DNA of 64,000 nt, taken from Hofstenia miamia (taxonomy: Eukaryota > Xenacoelomorpha > Acoela). The DNA is taken from the NCBI GenBank assembly GCA_004352715.1, contig SCFE01000038.1, positions 696,852-760,851 of the forward strand. Direction: 5' to 3'. Below the pieces are notes generated by a model, which worked only from the letters and a program-made list of their open reading frames with translations, had not been told where the DNA came from and made no database searches. This document shows positions 26,079 to 40,100 of the stretch, piece after piece; the first letter of the stretch is position 1; every line of letters begins with the position of its first letter. A program made the translations under genes and the position numbers.

Positions 26079-26290
26079 CGTGTGTGTGTGTATGTGCTTA
26101 TAAATTTTATGTTAGCACACAGGAATAGACGAATTTTATTTTAAAAGACAAAAATAGAATATATTTTTCTCTTTAATTTGAATATGATGCTAATTTTAAA
26201 GATCCGGTTAAAACCGGTTAAAATCCGATAAGATAAGAAGAAATCCGGTTCGGTTAATGCGGTTAAAGCATATTGGGACGCCCAGCACTA

Positions 26291-26298
26291 ATGGATAT
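26291..26298. repeat. 8 bp target-site duplication, right copy
   Basis: ATGGATAT, identical to 21706-21713. Confidence 0.9.
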
Positions 26299-29200
26299 GC
26301 AGGTGGATGGTTGAAATTAATTTCAAATAGTTCAATTAAGCATTCACGTTTCTGCATGCATAATTTGACAAATTAAGCTAAAAAAAACATTTTTATTAGC
26401 TCATTGCTGGATTTATCATTGTGCTATTAATAGCCCAGTAATCAAACGCCAATAATGACTCAATATTGGAAGAAATAATGGCCATCAATGGCCCATAAAT
26501 CCTTGTTGCTTGGATAATTTTTGTTGGTAAATTTCTTGAAATTATAATATATTCACTCAGCTAAAAAACAACTACTTGGGGAAAAATCACGACAACCACG
26601 TATAGACCAGATTGTATAGCCCTGAATCCAAATTTTCAGTTAAAAAAATCTTTGAATTTTCCTTACTTTCCGCAAAATTTGTTAATTTCATTATTTTTTA
26701 AATTGAATTAAAATATGCTATGCTTAACTTCGATCTGTCCTTAACTTCCGGGACAAAAGTTGCTCATCCCGGAACACGGGTTCCCAGACATCAATTCCGA
26801 GACTGTCCCGATTATTCAGGGACGGCTGTAAATCCTAAACCAAGTACGTGATGGCTTTTTTAAATTTTTATTGGAATAAAGAAATCTGTTCACGTTCATG
26901 AAATTGACCATTTTGATAATTCAATAGTTAGTCCCTTCTGAGCAGGTTTTGTAAATCATTGTCACATTTTCTGGAATTGCGATTTTTTGTACCACTTATC
27001 TAACAGACTTTCAGGCAATGTGCAATATCAACTTCACGGACATATGAGCACTCAGGTAGTATTGCTAATGAATGTTTAATTCTCGACAGCTGCAATGAAT
27101 TGGCATGGAGAGCGTGTTAAATACGTTGAAAAGAGCATTCACAACGCTATCTACCAGCGGTCAGTCTTTTGTTACGTAAACTATTATACCAAGGGGATTT
27201 CTAACATTATATTTATTCTAATAATAACTTTTCATCGACATTTTGTTTATTCTGGTGAACCAAGGAATGCTTTTTTTAAATTCAAAAATGACATCTCTCA
27301 TGGATTAATTATTTTGCATCAATGCTACTCCTCTTACTTTCATTTTATAAAACTAATATTGAAATTGTCTGAATAAACTGACTTTCTAAATTCCGCTTCT
27401 GTATATCTAATAGTTGGATATATTTTAATCTAAGACAATGCAGCACAATCTCAAGTTATATGGGCATACACTCATAGATTATATTCGTAATATTTTCAAA
27501 AACGAATGCTTAATCTAAATGTATTTGATCAATGACTGACTTAATATGTGTAGAAACTTCTTGACTTGTATTTATAAAAGCATATATTTAACGGCGGAAC
27601 CTATAATTTTATCAACATGAAGATTCAAATTCGCGGTTTTTGATAAATACACACAAAAATTTCATTTCGCTTATGTCATCAACGTAGTTTATTATTTATT
27701 GTTTAATATTATAATTTGATCAATGTTATTCTATGTATGCAATATACACTGTAAAATTAGAAGGAATAGAAATACAAAATAATTTACAAATTCTAAAATA
27801 CCTTTAATAAAATCAATTCTAGATAAAAATCAGTTTATGAATAAAAAGGAATAAACTGCACGCATGCACCATAACTTTATTGACAAGTACTGGGTTAATA
27901 AAATTGTATGCACAGAAAATCACTGATTATCAATGATCTTCTGTTCCAATCTAGATTTTTCAAATAACCTACGTAAAATTGATTTCGAAAAAAGTTTTCT
28001 TGATACCGAAATTGTAACAGATCTAATTCATTCAAATTCCAAGATAAAATTTTTTCTTAAAATATTAAAAAAACATCTGCATATGATTTTTTAGAATGAA
28101 ATGTAGCATTTCACAACGGAAATTTGTCATCAGGAAAGTTGAATCCAAAAATTGATTAACAATAAAGCTTTCGCCATAATGCACCGATGACTGATCCATC
28201 TTAGCAAAATTGTAATTAAAGTAATTGTATGTGCAATCTTTAACTTCAACACACTAGGAATTTCTGCTTATTTTTTAATGGTTCTTGAAAAATTTTTTAA
28301 CTGATAAATATATTGGAAATCTGAAAGAAGCACAAGATAGAAACTATTTTCTTTTTCATTTTCGTGCTGTCCCATTGAATTGTGACCTCTGACTTTGCAC
28401 ACAGCAAATGTGGAAAACGGTTTATCCTTTTAAATTGACAACAGGAGTTTTAAAGTATAGCATGAAACTATTATACCACAATGGCTTCTAGTTAAAAACA
28501 TCAATACTTTAACATAGAAATAGACGAATTGCATTTTTTGTGATTATGAGTCTGTCAATTTTACTCCTAGCAAAAACATATATGTTAAAATGAAGAAAGA
28601 CTGAAATTTTTTGGCAATTGTAATATATTTTTTAAAAGTGAATTCCCAAACTTAGATTCAATTAGTCTCCACGTCCTAACGCACTGGATTGAACTCTCTA
28701 CTCTTTGTCCCTACATCCCTTAAAGATTTAATAAATATTCTTGCAAAAATTATCTCAGATAAATGGCTAGGAAGGACAGAGAAACAAACAACTACCTTGT
28801 TGATGTTAATTAGTGCTGATAGCTAACTAAATTAGTGGCTCAATCAATTTAGTTACACATAAAACATTAACGTTTTGGAATTTTAGCAAATTCATTCATA
28901 TGATCTGCAATAACATGCATTTTTTATTGCCACACAATGTACGCCTTTATGCTTGGTACTCAAGGTCGAGAGTAGCTTTTTTTCCAAATTACGCTAGAAT
29001 TTTTATCCAATGACTAACAATGCGACAATTTGCTTCGCCTTCTGCTGCATCTACTTAGTGAATACTACTGATTAGATTATAGTAAAATCAGTTGCAATTG
29101 AATCAAATTCTTAATGCAAACTAAACCAAATTTCGTAATGAGTTCCAAATTCATATTATATTTAAAATAAACATTATTAGTACATAATGCGAATTCGGGT

Positions 29201-29975
29201 TAGACCAAAATGGAAAGAAAATTTGAAATTTTCTCAGCTCAGCTAAATTTCAAATCCAAACAAAACATTTACATAAAGCAATTTTAGGTAAAATTGAACA
29301 GATGACAGTTATATGTATGTATTAGCACTAAGGTTCTTTGGCATGATCATCTACTCCAATGAGATTTATTGGTTACAATTCCATGGGACTAAATATTTCA
29401 GTGGGACTGAATGAATGTAGAATTCTGATCCTAATTTAAAACTCAGAGCGCGAATTTTGAAATTTTATTAATATTTTAATTTAATATTTTAATTAATATA
29501 ATGATACCGAAATGGTGTTAATTATAATAGCGCGATTCGAGATTTGGGCTGCCGGATGGTTATTGATAATTATTACGACACAACAATGTAATTGTATTAA
29601 CAGTTGTTTTCGGTTAAATATTTAATGATTAAAGTGTCTTTCATGTGCACCTGAAAAGAAAAAAAATAGTTATATTGCGTTTGACTATTTTTTTAAAATG
29701 AAATGAAATGATGGGATTTGACTGTGTCGCGCGGCTTCAATTTCAAAGTCATGGTGTGAAAACAGTCTGTACACAAATGGCTTAGTTTTTTTATTTGTAT
29801 TTTACTGGCTCCATGTCTGAATTATGTGCATTTTTTGCCTCAAGATATGAAATAAAACTTAGGAACCAATGTATGATTAGGTTATTGAAAATTGATTTTT
29901 CAAGAAAATGTTAAATTTCCAGTCGACTGACTGTATACGTAGAATAGAAAGCTATGTGTATATTAAATTTTCATT
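26299..29975. other. Intergenic AT-rich region
   Basis: I see no supported gene. The longest frame (27095-27376) is hydrophobic and aromatic-rich with no recognisable motif. The region immediately precedes the KIAA2012-like gene and should contain its promoter, but no TATA box or CpG cluster stands out in such AT-rich DNA. Confidence 0.4.
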
Positions 29976-29995
29976 TCAGTATTTAGGATAGCAAG

Positions 29996-30863
29996 ATGGC
30001 AAATTTCTCTATACTGAGTAGAGGAACAGGGGCCCGGCGAGAAACTAAATCGGGGCATCGCAAAATTGAAATTTTACTAGACCCAACAGTGAGTATATTT
30101 TATTCTACATACATTTGGTTGAAGAAACTTACTCAATATTTGTAGGATTATTTCCTTACAACTACAAGACTGCATATTGAGCCTAAAAATCCTGCCACTA
30201 AGTCTTATGATGTCTTACCACCAATTGATAACAGTTACGAGTCACAAGTGTCGAAAACCTTGCCGATGATTGAACCAACTCCCAAAAAGACCTACATCAC
30301 TCGAAAAGGCGAGTTGGTTCTATTTTCTGAGAACTTTGCAAATTCTGTTGCACCTTTCAGTATTCCTAGTAATGCTAAGCGACGAAGAAAAAGTTTGGAG
30401 CCTATTAGTGAATCTCAGCCTTTAACCTATGAAGAGGGTGGTCTTGGAACTTGCGGAGACCTCTGCAAGAGCATACTAACGTATGGGCCAAAGGTATGTA
30501 TATACACATAATACATCAATAGTTAAATATTTTATAATGCACATATCTGCAGTAGTAATTAAATGTTATACATGTATATGCATTATTTACAATCAAGATC
30601 TAGAAATTTGCGGTAGGGAATTGTAGTCAAATTTTGTATTTTCATTTCAAAAACTATTCAGATTTTTATCACATATTTTTTCTAACACATTTCTAATTAT
30701 GAAAGGCAATTTTCAGGTCAATTCAAGCATTATTATTCATGTTTAACATCAATATCTGTATACACTTAAAATATACAAGTCTATAGAAAGTATTTCATAA
30801 ATACTACATTTAAGTACACTATTGCTATAAATTAATAAACAAAATGACTTCAGCTCATAATTG

Positions 30864-30903
<40 letters not shown>

Positions 30904-31073
30904 AAGTTAAAAATTATTTTAAATTTTTATTGATTCATTATGTGTATTCTAAAGGAAATTATTAAAAATTTGCTATTTTTTAACTAACCTTATTGTCTAC
31001 CCATGAAGTTTAAATGTTAATTTTGTTTTTGAAATTATTTTTTAGAAATTGAAGGGAAAATTGCATAGTTACT

Positions 31074-31124
<51 letters not shown>

Positions 31125-34100
31125 TTATTCAAAAATTCTGTATGGTCTTTATGAGCAATCTGCTGAAATTTGGAGAAAGAACTTTTTAGTAATCATCGAG
31201 AAAATTGCGCATCTGAAAAAAAACTTTGTTAAGTTCCGTGTCCAGACTCCACGAATTATAACCAAATTTCACAAATGTCTTACTAACCAAGGTGGGACTC
31301 TTGATTCATTCGATTAACTGATTTTTAATGAGAGTATTGCAAGGTCCCAAAATTAGTTGATCGATGCAAAATTGTATGAATTTTACAATTTTAAGTTCAC
31401 CATAATATGCTGCAATATTGGGAGGAAACAATTATTTCTAATCCTTAAGACGATATCCACTTCTATGTTGTTCATCGTCATCTGATGAAAGACTTTTGTG
31501 TTTTTCCTCATTGCGCCTCAGTAAGTTACACAGATGTGGAAATGCTAAACAAATCAAGGGTAAATTGGCCAGTATTTAAAAGACTATTTATATTAATAAT
31601 GATGTAATTGGATCCTTGAACACTGTATTTGAACTGTATTTTGTAAATTTGAACACTGTATTTTTATGATATATTTTCACCAAAGTTAATTTCTCAACAA
31701 ATAAAATCCAACATCCCACATCGTAATATAACTCTAACAGGGGGGATGAGCCCCCCCTCGAGTACACCCCTGTTTCTATGGACCAGTTAACTATTCTATT
31801 TTTTGTCCGAGTCTAATGTTCAATAGAATGCATGCATATTTGTAATTACTAGGACTATTATAGGGAAATAAATTCAAAATGTACGAAACAATGTTAAAGT
31901 TGTAGTTTTCATATCAATACATAAATGTAATATAGACCCAAACAATTTCAAATTTTGATGTAAAAATATTTAAACAATTTTTAGACAAATATATTCCATT
32001 TTGTAAGATCCATTTTTCCATTTGTTAGTAANATATATATATATATATGCTTATTCAAAAATTCTGTATGGTCTTTATGAGCAATCTGCTGAAATTTGGA
32101 GAAAGAACTTTTTAGTAATCATCGAGAAAATTGCGCATCTGAAAAAAAACTTTGTTAAGTTCCGTGTCCAGACTCCACGAATTATAACCAAATTTCACAA
32201 ATGTCTTACTAACCAAGGTGGGACTCTTGATTCATTCGATTAACTGATTTTTAATGAGAGTATTGCAAGGTCCCAAAATTAGTTGATCGATGCAAAATTG
32301 TATGAATTTTACAATTTTAAGTTCACCATAATATGCTGCAATATTGGGAGGAAACAATTATTTCTAATCCTTAAGACGATATCCACTTCTATGTTGTTCA
32401 TCGTCATCTGATGAAAGACTTTTGTGTTTTTCCTCATTGCGCCTCAGTAAGTTACACAGATGTGGAAATGCTAAACAAATCAAGGGTAAATTGGCCAGTA
32501 TTTAAAAGACTATTTATATTAATAATGATGTAATTGGATCCTTGAACACTGTATTTGAACTGTATTTTGTAAATTTGAACACTGTATTTTTATGATATAT
32601 TTTCACCAAAGTTAATTTCTCAACAAATAAAATCCAACATCCCACATCGTAATATAACTCTAACAGGGGGGATGAGCCCCCCCTCGAGTACACCCCTGTT
32701 TCTATGGACCAGTTAACTATTCTATTTTTTGTCCGAGTCTAATGTTCAATAGAATGCATGCATATTTGTAATTACTAGGACTATTATAGGGAAATAAATT
32801 CAAAATGTACGAAACAATGTTAAAGTTGTAGTTTTCATATCAATACATAAATGTAATATAGATATTGTTTCCCCAGAGATCTCCGTGACATAGTACGTTA
32901 AATACATCATTTTCTACGGTGAAATTTCTGGTTTTTTCCAAAAATTGTATATTTTCAATGGAGTTCTGAATTGTTTTTGTAAGTTTTTCCTCACTTGGGT
33001 ATTTGAGTTGTAAAGCGTTGACAAATCCTTCGAGTAATCCCATGTATTCCTTTGTTGAGATCGTAGTCGTCCCACCCTCATTAAATTGTTCTCTTGTCAT
33101 TAGTTTTAAGTAATCATATTTTTTGAAGAAAGCATCAGTATTGTTAAAGCTATTTATGTATGCATAACTAAGCGCATGAAACACTGCCAATTGTTCCATG
33201 ACAGATTTACATATAGAGTAATCGAACCCAGTAAGACCCGTTTCTTCAATGCTAAATCCGCAATTTTTTAAATTTTCCATAATGAAAAAATGCTCTGTTG
33301 TATTTCCATAAAAACATTTTGGCAATGGAAGTTCATACTTGATTCTTCCAAATTGTTTTTCCTGCCACATCTGCACATTGGGAAAGAAATCGGAATAAAT
33401 TTTGGCTTCTCGTTCAAATCCTCTCACATTCACCACCAAGGGATAAAAAATGTTGTCTTTATTGGGAAACTTTAAAATAACGTTGTAACTAGTTTCAGAG
33501 TTTGTATAGAAATCTTGAAATCTGAATGAAACTTCTTTTAGTATTGCGGTAACATTTTCCCCTTCTTTGCACAAATTGGTAACAACGAGGTCTGTGACCT
33601 TTCCTCTGGATTTAGTAATTTTTTGTAGCACCTGTTCGCTTAAGAATTCGGACATAGTTATGTTAGTTTATAGTATGTCAAAGTCCGTTTTGATAGAAGA
33701 TAGTTCGGTAAATACATCCTATTGTAAGTATTTGTTTTCAGGATGCGTTTACTATTGACATAAGCTTAAACAAAGTGCGATTGCATTAAACTAACCTTAA
33801 CAAGTATTCATCCTTGCCAAAAATGTACCTTAGAGTGTATTGCAAAGTGGAAAGAAAAAGAAAGCAATTTCTATATTAGAATTACTGAAATCTCCAGATA
33901 CGACCTTCATCAAGTGGAATTAGAATGACAAAAATCTAATGTGATTTAAGTGATCTCCTGCATTTTTGAATAATTCTTCTTCTGCATTGAGTATAGATGT
34001 TGTTTCACTAGTGTATTTCGATAATAAATTTTTCTGTTGCATAAATTCGACAATCTTGCATAAAAACATGTTTATGGATTGTTAATTAGCTGTTTTTTTC

Positions 34101-37100
34101 ATTGGTGAAAATAGTTAACCCATTTCAAAATTTTGAACCGAGTAGTGCAGTATGGGAGCGAAACATATTTACAAAAAATTCTTTAAGCATCATAATTTAT
34201 TAAAATGAATTGCTGAAAAAATTATCAAATCATCTTATTCACAGGTCTAATCAATTGTAAATAAGTTTGAATTTTGAAAAAGGTTGCATCACTTAGAAAT
34301 GTGTGGAAAGCCAAATATTTTTTAGTTTTCTTAATTGGTCAATTTTATGTGAACTGTTCTATGCATTTTAAAAACCTAAGTCAATTTTATGAGGGAATTT
34401 TCTTAGTTAATTTGCTCTGCGCTTCGTCGAAAATATTAGTGAAATTTTTAAAACATCAAGTTACTTATACGTATATTGAAGTATAAATTCAAAAAAGTAA
34501 ATAATTTTACATTATGCGATTACCATGAAGTTTTTTGAATTTATTTTTCTCGTGTGCACCAGAATCATCGTTCCAAATATATCCACCACTGTTTTATTAC
34601 AGACTTGAGGACATTTCATTTATCATATGTCAGGTTACAGACTATTACTTACGGCATCTCCCTCAGACATTCTTCTGTAAATCTATTTTTATGTAGTAGT
34701 ATTTGAGACAAATCTCTCGTGTTTTTTTCATATGTGACAATAAATATATAACTCAGCTTCTGATGACCTTCATATTCCGTCATGTTCTCTTACAAAATCA
34801 ATGTAGTATTTGCACTGTGGATTGCAAAGTATTAATCGTTTGCTTCATTTTCATGCCGGAACAATATACATGATTTCTTGTGAGATGAATGGTTTCTGCA
34901 TATTTCTTTGATAAATTTAAAATGTTAATTGATTTATGCTCACAACGCCTTCAGTTGAATATGCTCCAAAGATCTCAAACTTTAATTGCATACGATTTCT
35001 GCTGTAAGATGAAAAAAATATTTCTGCATCGCGCTTATTCAATATTTTGGTTTGCGTTTCTTAGCAATATAGCGCGAATTCGTTTTCCAAAATTCATGTG
35101 CACAGGACGTCTATGTTAGTAATTAATCAACAAAAATGATTGATATTGATATCCTTTTGGAAAAAACATCCGAGCTTGAAAAGTGGCCCCTGTATTCATC
35201 AGGGTTTGATGCAAATATTATTTCAATGCCCTTAAGTAGTCCCACTCCAGTAGGGATCTATAAATATCAGCTTTAGTAATCACATCTTTTCGATATAATA
35301 ACTATCATTTCTTTGTAAACCTAGTAAGCAAATTTCGTTAAAATTAATTTCTTTTTCATTTAAAATTGAGACTTAGCGCATAACGCCAAGAGAAACACCA
35401 CTTTGCATAGGTGGTTAATCAATTTTTGAAATATATTTTCTTTCTAAATCCAAGAATTATCATATGAAGCTTTCAGATCAGAGCATTGAACTCTGTTTTC
35501 TCATGAGGGTTTTGCTGATATAACCCTCAATGTTATCTGTAAAACCCCGTATATATGATGTCTAATGAAAATTAATTGAACTAAGCTGAACAAGGTCCAT
35601 GAAAGCTGTCGCTGTCCTTTTTCGTAAGAGATATAAAACTTTTTTCTATTTTCGCACGTTACCATTTACAATTTATAAATGACTACCATCTTGTTACAAC
35701 GACGTTCTCACATTAACATATATTTAAAATGCATTTTGTACCAATTCTCAAAGTTGTTATTTCCATTTTTATTTTTCAAATGATATTCATTTACAACATT
35801 TTCAAGTTATTCCCACTTCTAGAATAATAATTAGACTAAAATCGCAGTTAATGAATGAATTCTGCAATTCCCAGATCCACTACAAAGTAGAATATTTTTA
35901 ATTGAAGAAAATATTTCTAATTTGGTTAAGATTATTGGTATTTATTAATAGGACAAAGAAAATGAAGAGGTCTATCTTCAATTTAATCTTAAAAAGTCAA
36001 AGTTCACAAATGAGGAGCGTAAGATGCGTCCGGGATTTTCGGCCAAGAGATACATGAACAAGTGGTCCTTCACTTGGGATCCGAATATGTTTCAAAATTT
36101 ACGAAATCAAGGTAACATACCTTCGTTTAAAAGAATAGAATGAGTTTTATTTAATTTGGCATGATTACTCTAAAAAGTCATTTATTATATCTTTAAAATT
36201 GTTTTTAAACTAAATATTTACTAATTTAAAAATTGCATATAGGGATTATTTAAGTTTAACTACAATGATGTTGAATGTGGTGCTCATTAATATCAATTAC
36301 AAGGTTATGCCATTTTATATCTGTTGACATTGCGAATACTTTCACTTAAAAATTTTCCGTTATTGCTGCTCGCAAGTCATTCAGTGTAAGTGGAACATAT
36401 TTATCCACGGTATCTTTAGCTAATGCACAAAGAAATAAATAATTTGCATGTTCTTATAATATAAATCGATTTTTCAGTTTAGCATACTATTGGTTTAACG
36501 ACAAATTTTCTGTCACTAATCTCCTTACTGATAAAAATAATTGATTGAGTAGTCATTTAAAATCTCAATGTTTACCAATTTTGAGTAGACATCTATTTAT
36601 TTTGAAATGTGAATATNTTCAAAAAGTTTTAAGACAAATGCCATAAATTCAAAATGAGTCTGTTTAGTTTTGTAAAATCATGTATAATTGTGATCTTGAT
36701 ATTTCTCGAACAATTTTGACAAGTTTCTTCATTCTAGTTTTGTCCTTCAGAGAGTTACGTTGTGTATAGCATTACTCACTATTTTGGCCCTAAAAATAAC
36801 CTAATTTGAGATCCGAGCAAACATTAAATTTTTAACAAAACTTCAATGGAAACCTTCCGAAATTATTGAAGCTTTGAATATTGTTTATTGGGACTCCTCT
36901 CCGTCCAGAGCTGTTGTTTATACCTGGATCATGCGATTTAAGGATGGTAGGGAAGAGCTTGAAGACGATCCAAGAGAAGGAAGACCGTCAAGGAATGCCC
37001 AAAATTTTGAGTTTGTGAGAAATCTTATTGAGGAGGACAGACGAATAACAGTTCTTGAAATTGCCAATGAAATTGGTATTTCAACTGGGTCAACTTTCTC

Positions 37101-40100
37101 AATTCTGACTGAAGATCTTGAATTGAGCAAGCTGTCTGCGCGCTGGGTCCCTAAAGCTTTGCGCCCCGCTCAGATGGTTCAGAGATCATATCATTCATTG
37201 TCCCTTTTGACTAGGATTGAAGCAAATGAGTCCATTTTTTTAAACTAGTCGTAACCGGTGATGAAACATGGATTTACCAGTATGAGCCAAAAAGCAAAAA
37301 TCAATCCAACAATTAACAATAACTCCCAAGAGGGTCTGCTGGGCCAATCAAGTTCAAAGCAGAAAGGTCCGTTTAAAAAATCATGGCGACGGTATTTTGG
37401 GATAACGATAGAATAATCCAAAAAAGATTTCCTCGAAGGACAAAGAATAATTACTGCAAGTTACTATGAAGGAGTTTTAAGAAAGGTGAAGACTGCATTG
37501 GCTGAAAAGGAATGAGGAAAGCTGCATCGTCAAATCTTGCTCCATCATGACAATGTACCAGCACACACTGTCAAGTCTGTTAGAGCAGTTTTTACGTGAA
37601 AATCACTGGGAAGTCCTTTCACACCCTCCCTACAGCCCAGATCTAGCTCCTAGTGACTTTTTCTAATTTCCAAAATTGAAGGCACATTTGAAAGGAATAA
37701 GATTTCAGTCCATAGATGTTGCAAAGAGGAAAGCTGTATCATGGTTGACTAGATAATCTTCACAATTCTACCAATGCGGGATTTTTCAGTGGAAACATCG
37801 CTTATAGAAATGTTATGAATTGTATGGAGGCTAAGTAGAAAAATAACTTTGTAAATGTCCCAAATAAAGTGTTTTTTAGAATTTGTCTTAAAACTTTTTG
37901 AATACCCCTCGTACACAATTTGATAGATTAATTTTGCTAATGATGAATGACATAGACGTGCTTTAGTGGCTAGACATTGAAGATATAGACAGTAATTGTG
38001 TTTCATCTATGGGTTAGCCTACTTTCTTGTTCTTACTGCGTCTGTCATATTAGAAATCATAAAGTCAGGTTCTGCGGTTTCAGTCAAATTGACTCCGACA
38101 AATTATTACTGCAGCTCATAAACTTGCAATGTCATTCTATGAAAGAGAGGCTATGTACCTGCATCTACGTGGAGAAAATTTCCTGTGATAAAGCAATGAA
38201 TTCGTTGAACCACAAATTGTATAAACATGTTCTTAATGCCAACATCTATATACTGCAACATGATGATTGGCGCAGTTCAGACTTTTGAAATTGAGGACAC
38301 TAATTTGTGATCATATGAGCTCAAATTTATGAGCAAACTATAATATGCTTATTGAATTTGTGTCTGCCCGTATTTTAATAATTACGATAGGTGTTCATGT
38401 TTCTAGATGTTGAAGGCCTTCATAATGTTAAAGTCATGCTTCTTCTTTAACATAATAATTTTATTATGATGTTATTCTATCATGTATTTGAACTGTAGTT
38501 TTCAAAATTTGTTCTTAGGAAAACTGACTGATAAGACGCTGTTCGGTGCACTGGCTGGTGAGCCTACTTACTACAAACGGCTGCATTATGACCTTTCACA
38601 GCAACCATTTCACTATCGCATTACTAGCAACATGTTGATGGACACTAATCGCAATAAGAAACTTTTCTCCTGGGAAAAGAAGCAACGTGAAGCACGAGAA
38701 GGTACTAAGCTTCTTTATGACAGCATAGAACTCAAATTGATGTTTTCATCAATTTTTCAATTCAAACTGGATTCATTTTAACAGTCTTAAAATAGCTCAA
38801 AGTCATTATTTTTTAGAAATTTTTATCATGAAATGTTACTTTGATCGTCTGAGGACAAATCAATGCCACGAGAGAATTGATTTATTGCGGTTGTGTTAAA
38901 ATACCGAGATTGCTATTCAATATTTAACTTCTTTATGTTACCTCATTGAAAATTTTATTTTTTAGTAAATGATTGAGTTTAGTGTAAGTTTATGATTCAT
39001 TCCATTTGAGACACGTAGAAGAAACTTCCTTAAAGACATCTGAACAACTTTATATTCAGCAATTAATTTCATTTATATTTTCAGAAGATTGAACATTGAA
39101 TACCAGCAACGTCTATAGGAACTCTTAGCTTAAAAATGCTTGAAATCGCAAAATGTGGCGATTTTTAACAGTTTTATGGGTAACTCCAAACAAATATTGC
39201 CTATGAAAAAAATTGGTATAGCAAGATTTGATTAGTTTTGGCCAAAGTTCGTGTATTTTAATCGTAGTTTTAAGACACTAGTCTACTTTTGCAAAATTCA
39301 TTTTTTACTTAGATTGAATCAAATCATCTTCTAGCAATTAGTAGTAGAGATTTATCATTTTCATGATTGCTAAGCTATTCCACCTGATCAAAACTTCAAA
39401 ACTTTCTACAATTGCTAAAATAGGGCGTGAAATTCTCATATTTTTTTATAGAAGCAGAGAATCTTGAAATAGAAGCCAGTGAAATTCTGAAAAGTAACAG
39501 CTCAATGGCACCTATTATTCGCGATACAAGTATGTTTACCCCTCGAAAACCGTTGAGACCCTCTACAAAGCACAATGTAGACTACAAGGATAGCGAATTC
39601 GAGCAAAAAGTTGTAAGTATATTTCAGAAATCAATGTGCCTTAAACCAATACTTAGTTCTGTATATGTTTTACTTTCTATGTTTAGGAATTTCTTGCAGA
39701 CTTGTTAGTGCAGACCTCTAGGCATGATGACAAACAGAAAGAAGAAAAAGCTCTAAAGGCAAAAATTACACCCTGGGAATCAGAAAGCTACTCAATCCCA
39801 GATACCGTACTTTTTTGTCTAATTTACACCGAATGTTTCATGAAATCCTAATGGTGTTTGTAGTCTGTTTAACATTTTTACATCAATTGATTTTTTGTTG
39901 AATTTTCAGCAACATTAATAGAAGAGTTAAGGAAGACATTGAATTCAATTGAAACTTAAATTTGATCAAGCCTGCAGACATATCTATTTGTTCTGATTTT
40001 TAGTAATAAATTCCTATTATAATTCCATTATAATGATCATATTAATATATATAATTTTAAAAAAATTCTTAGATTCCCAAAGTAGAACCTAAGAATGAAA

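Larger units (their letters stand above)
21714..26290 (+). mobile_element. hAT DNA transposon with exact 8 bp target duplication
   Basis: The left end TAGTGCTGG (21714) and the right end CCAGCACTA (26290) are perfect inverted repeats, and the flanks are identical 8-mers ATGGATAT. Both subterminal regions carry many CCGGTTAA-type motifs (21721-21750; 26202-26270), likely transposase binding sites. Inside are a broken hAT transposase (22336-23577), a 1000-N gap and two smaller N runs. A ~240 bp segment (21721-21950) recurs at 25352-25650, so either the element has internal subterminal duplications or two alleles were concatenated. The stretch beginning AGAGCTGAGTTCAGGACAGGA (about 21955) has its own repeated and inverted ACAGGATAAAA motifs and could be the edge of a second, nested element. 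Confidence 0.85.
30494..35951 (+). other. Long intron of the KIAA2012-like gene
   Basis: The intron begins GTATGT and ends AATAG. It holds two TA microsatellites, an exact 814 bp duplication (31123-31936 and 32049-32862) and, on the opposite strand, a truncated EcKinase-like gene (32840-33655). 33760-35950 otherwise shows nothing I can support. Confidence 0.55.

Noticed and set aside
27095-27376. 93-codon plus-strand frame
   Set aside because: Hydrophobic and aromatic composition typical of translated AT-rich DNA; no motif, splice context or homologue recognised.
33290-33475. Plus-strand frames overlapping the EcKinase-like gene
   Set aside because: They are antisense shadows of the kinase frame.
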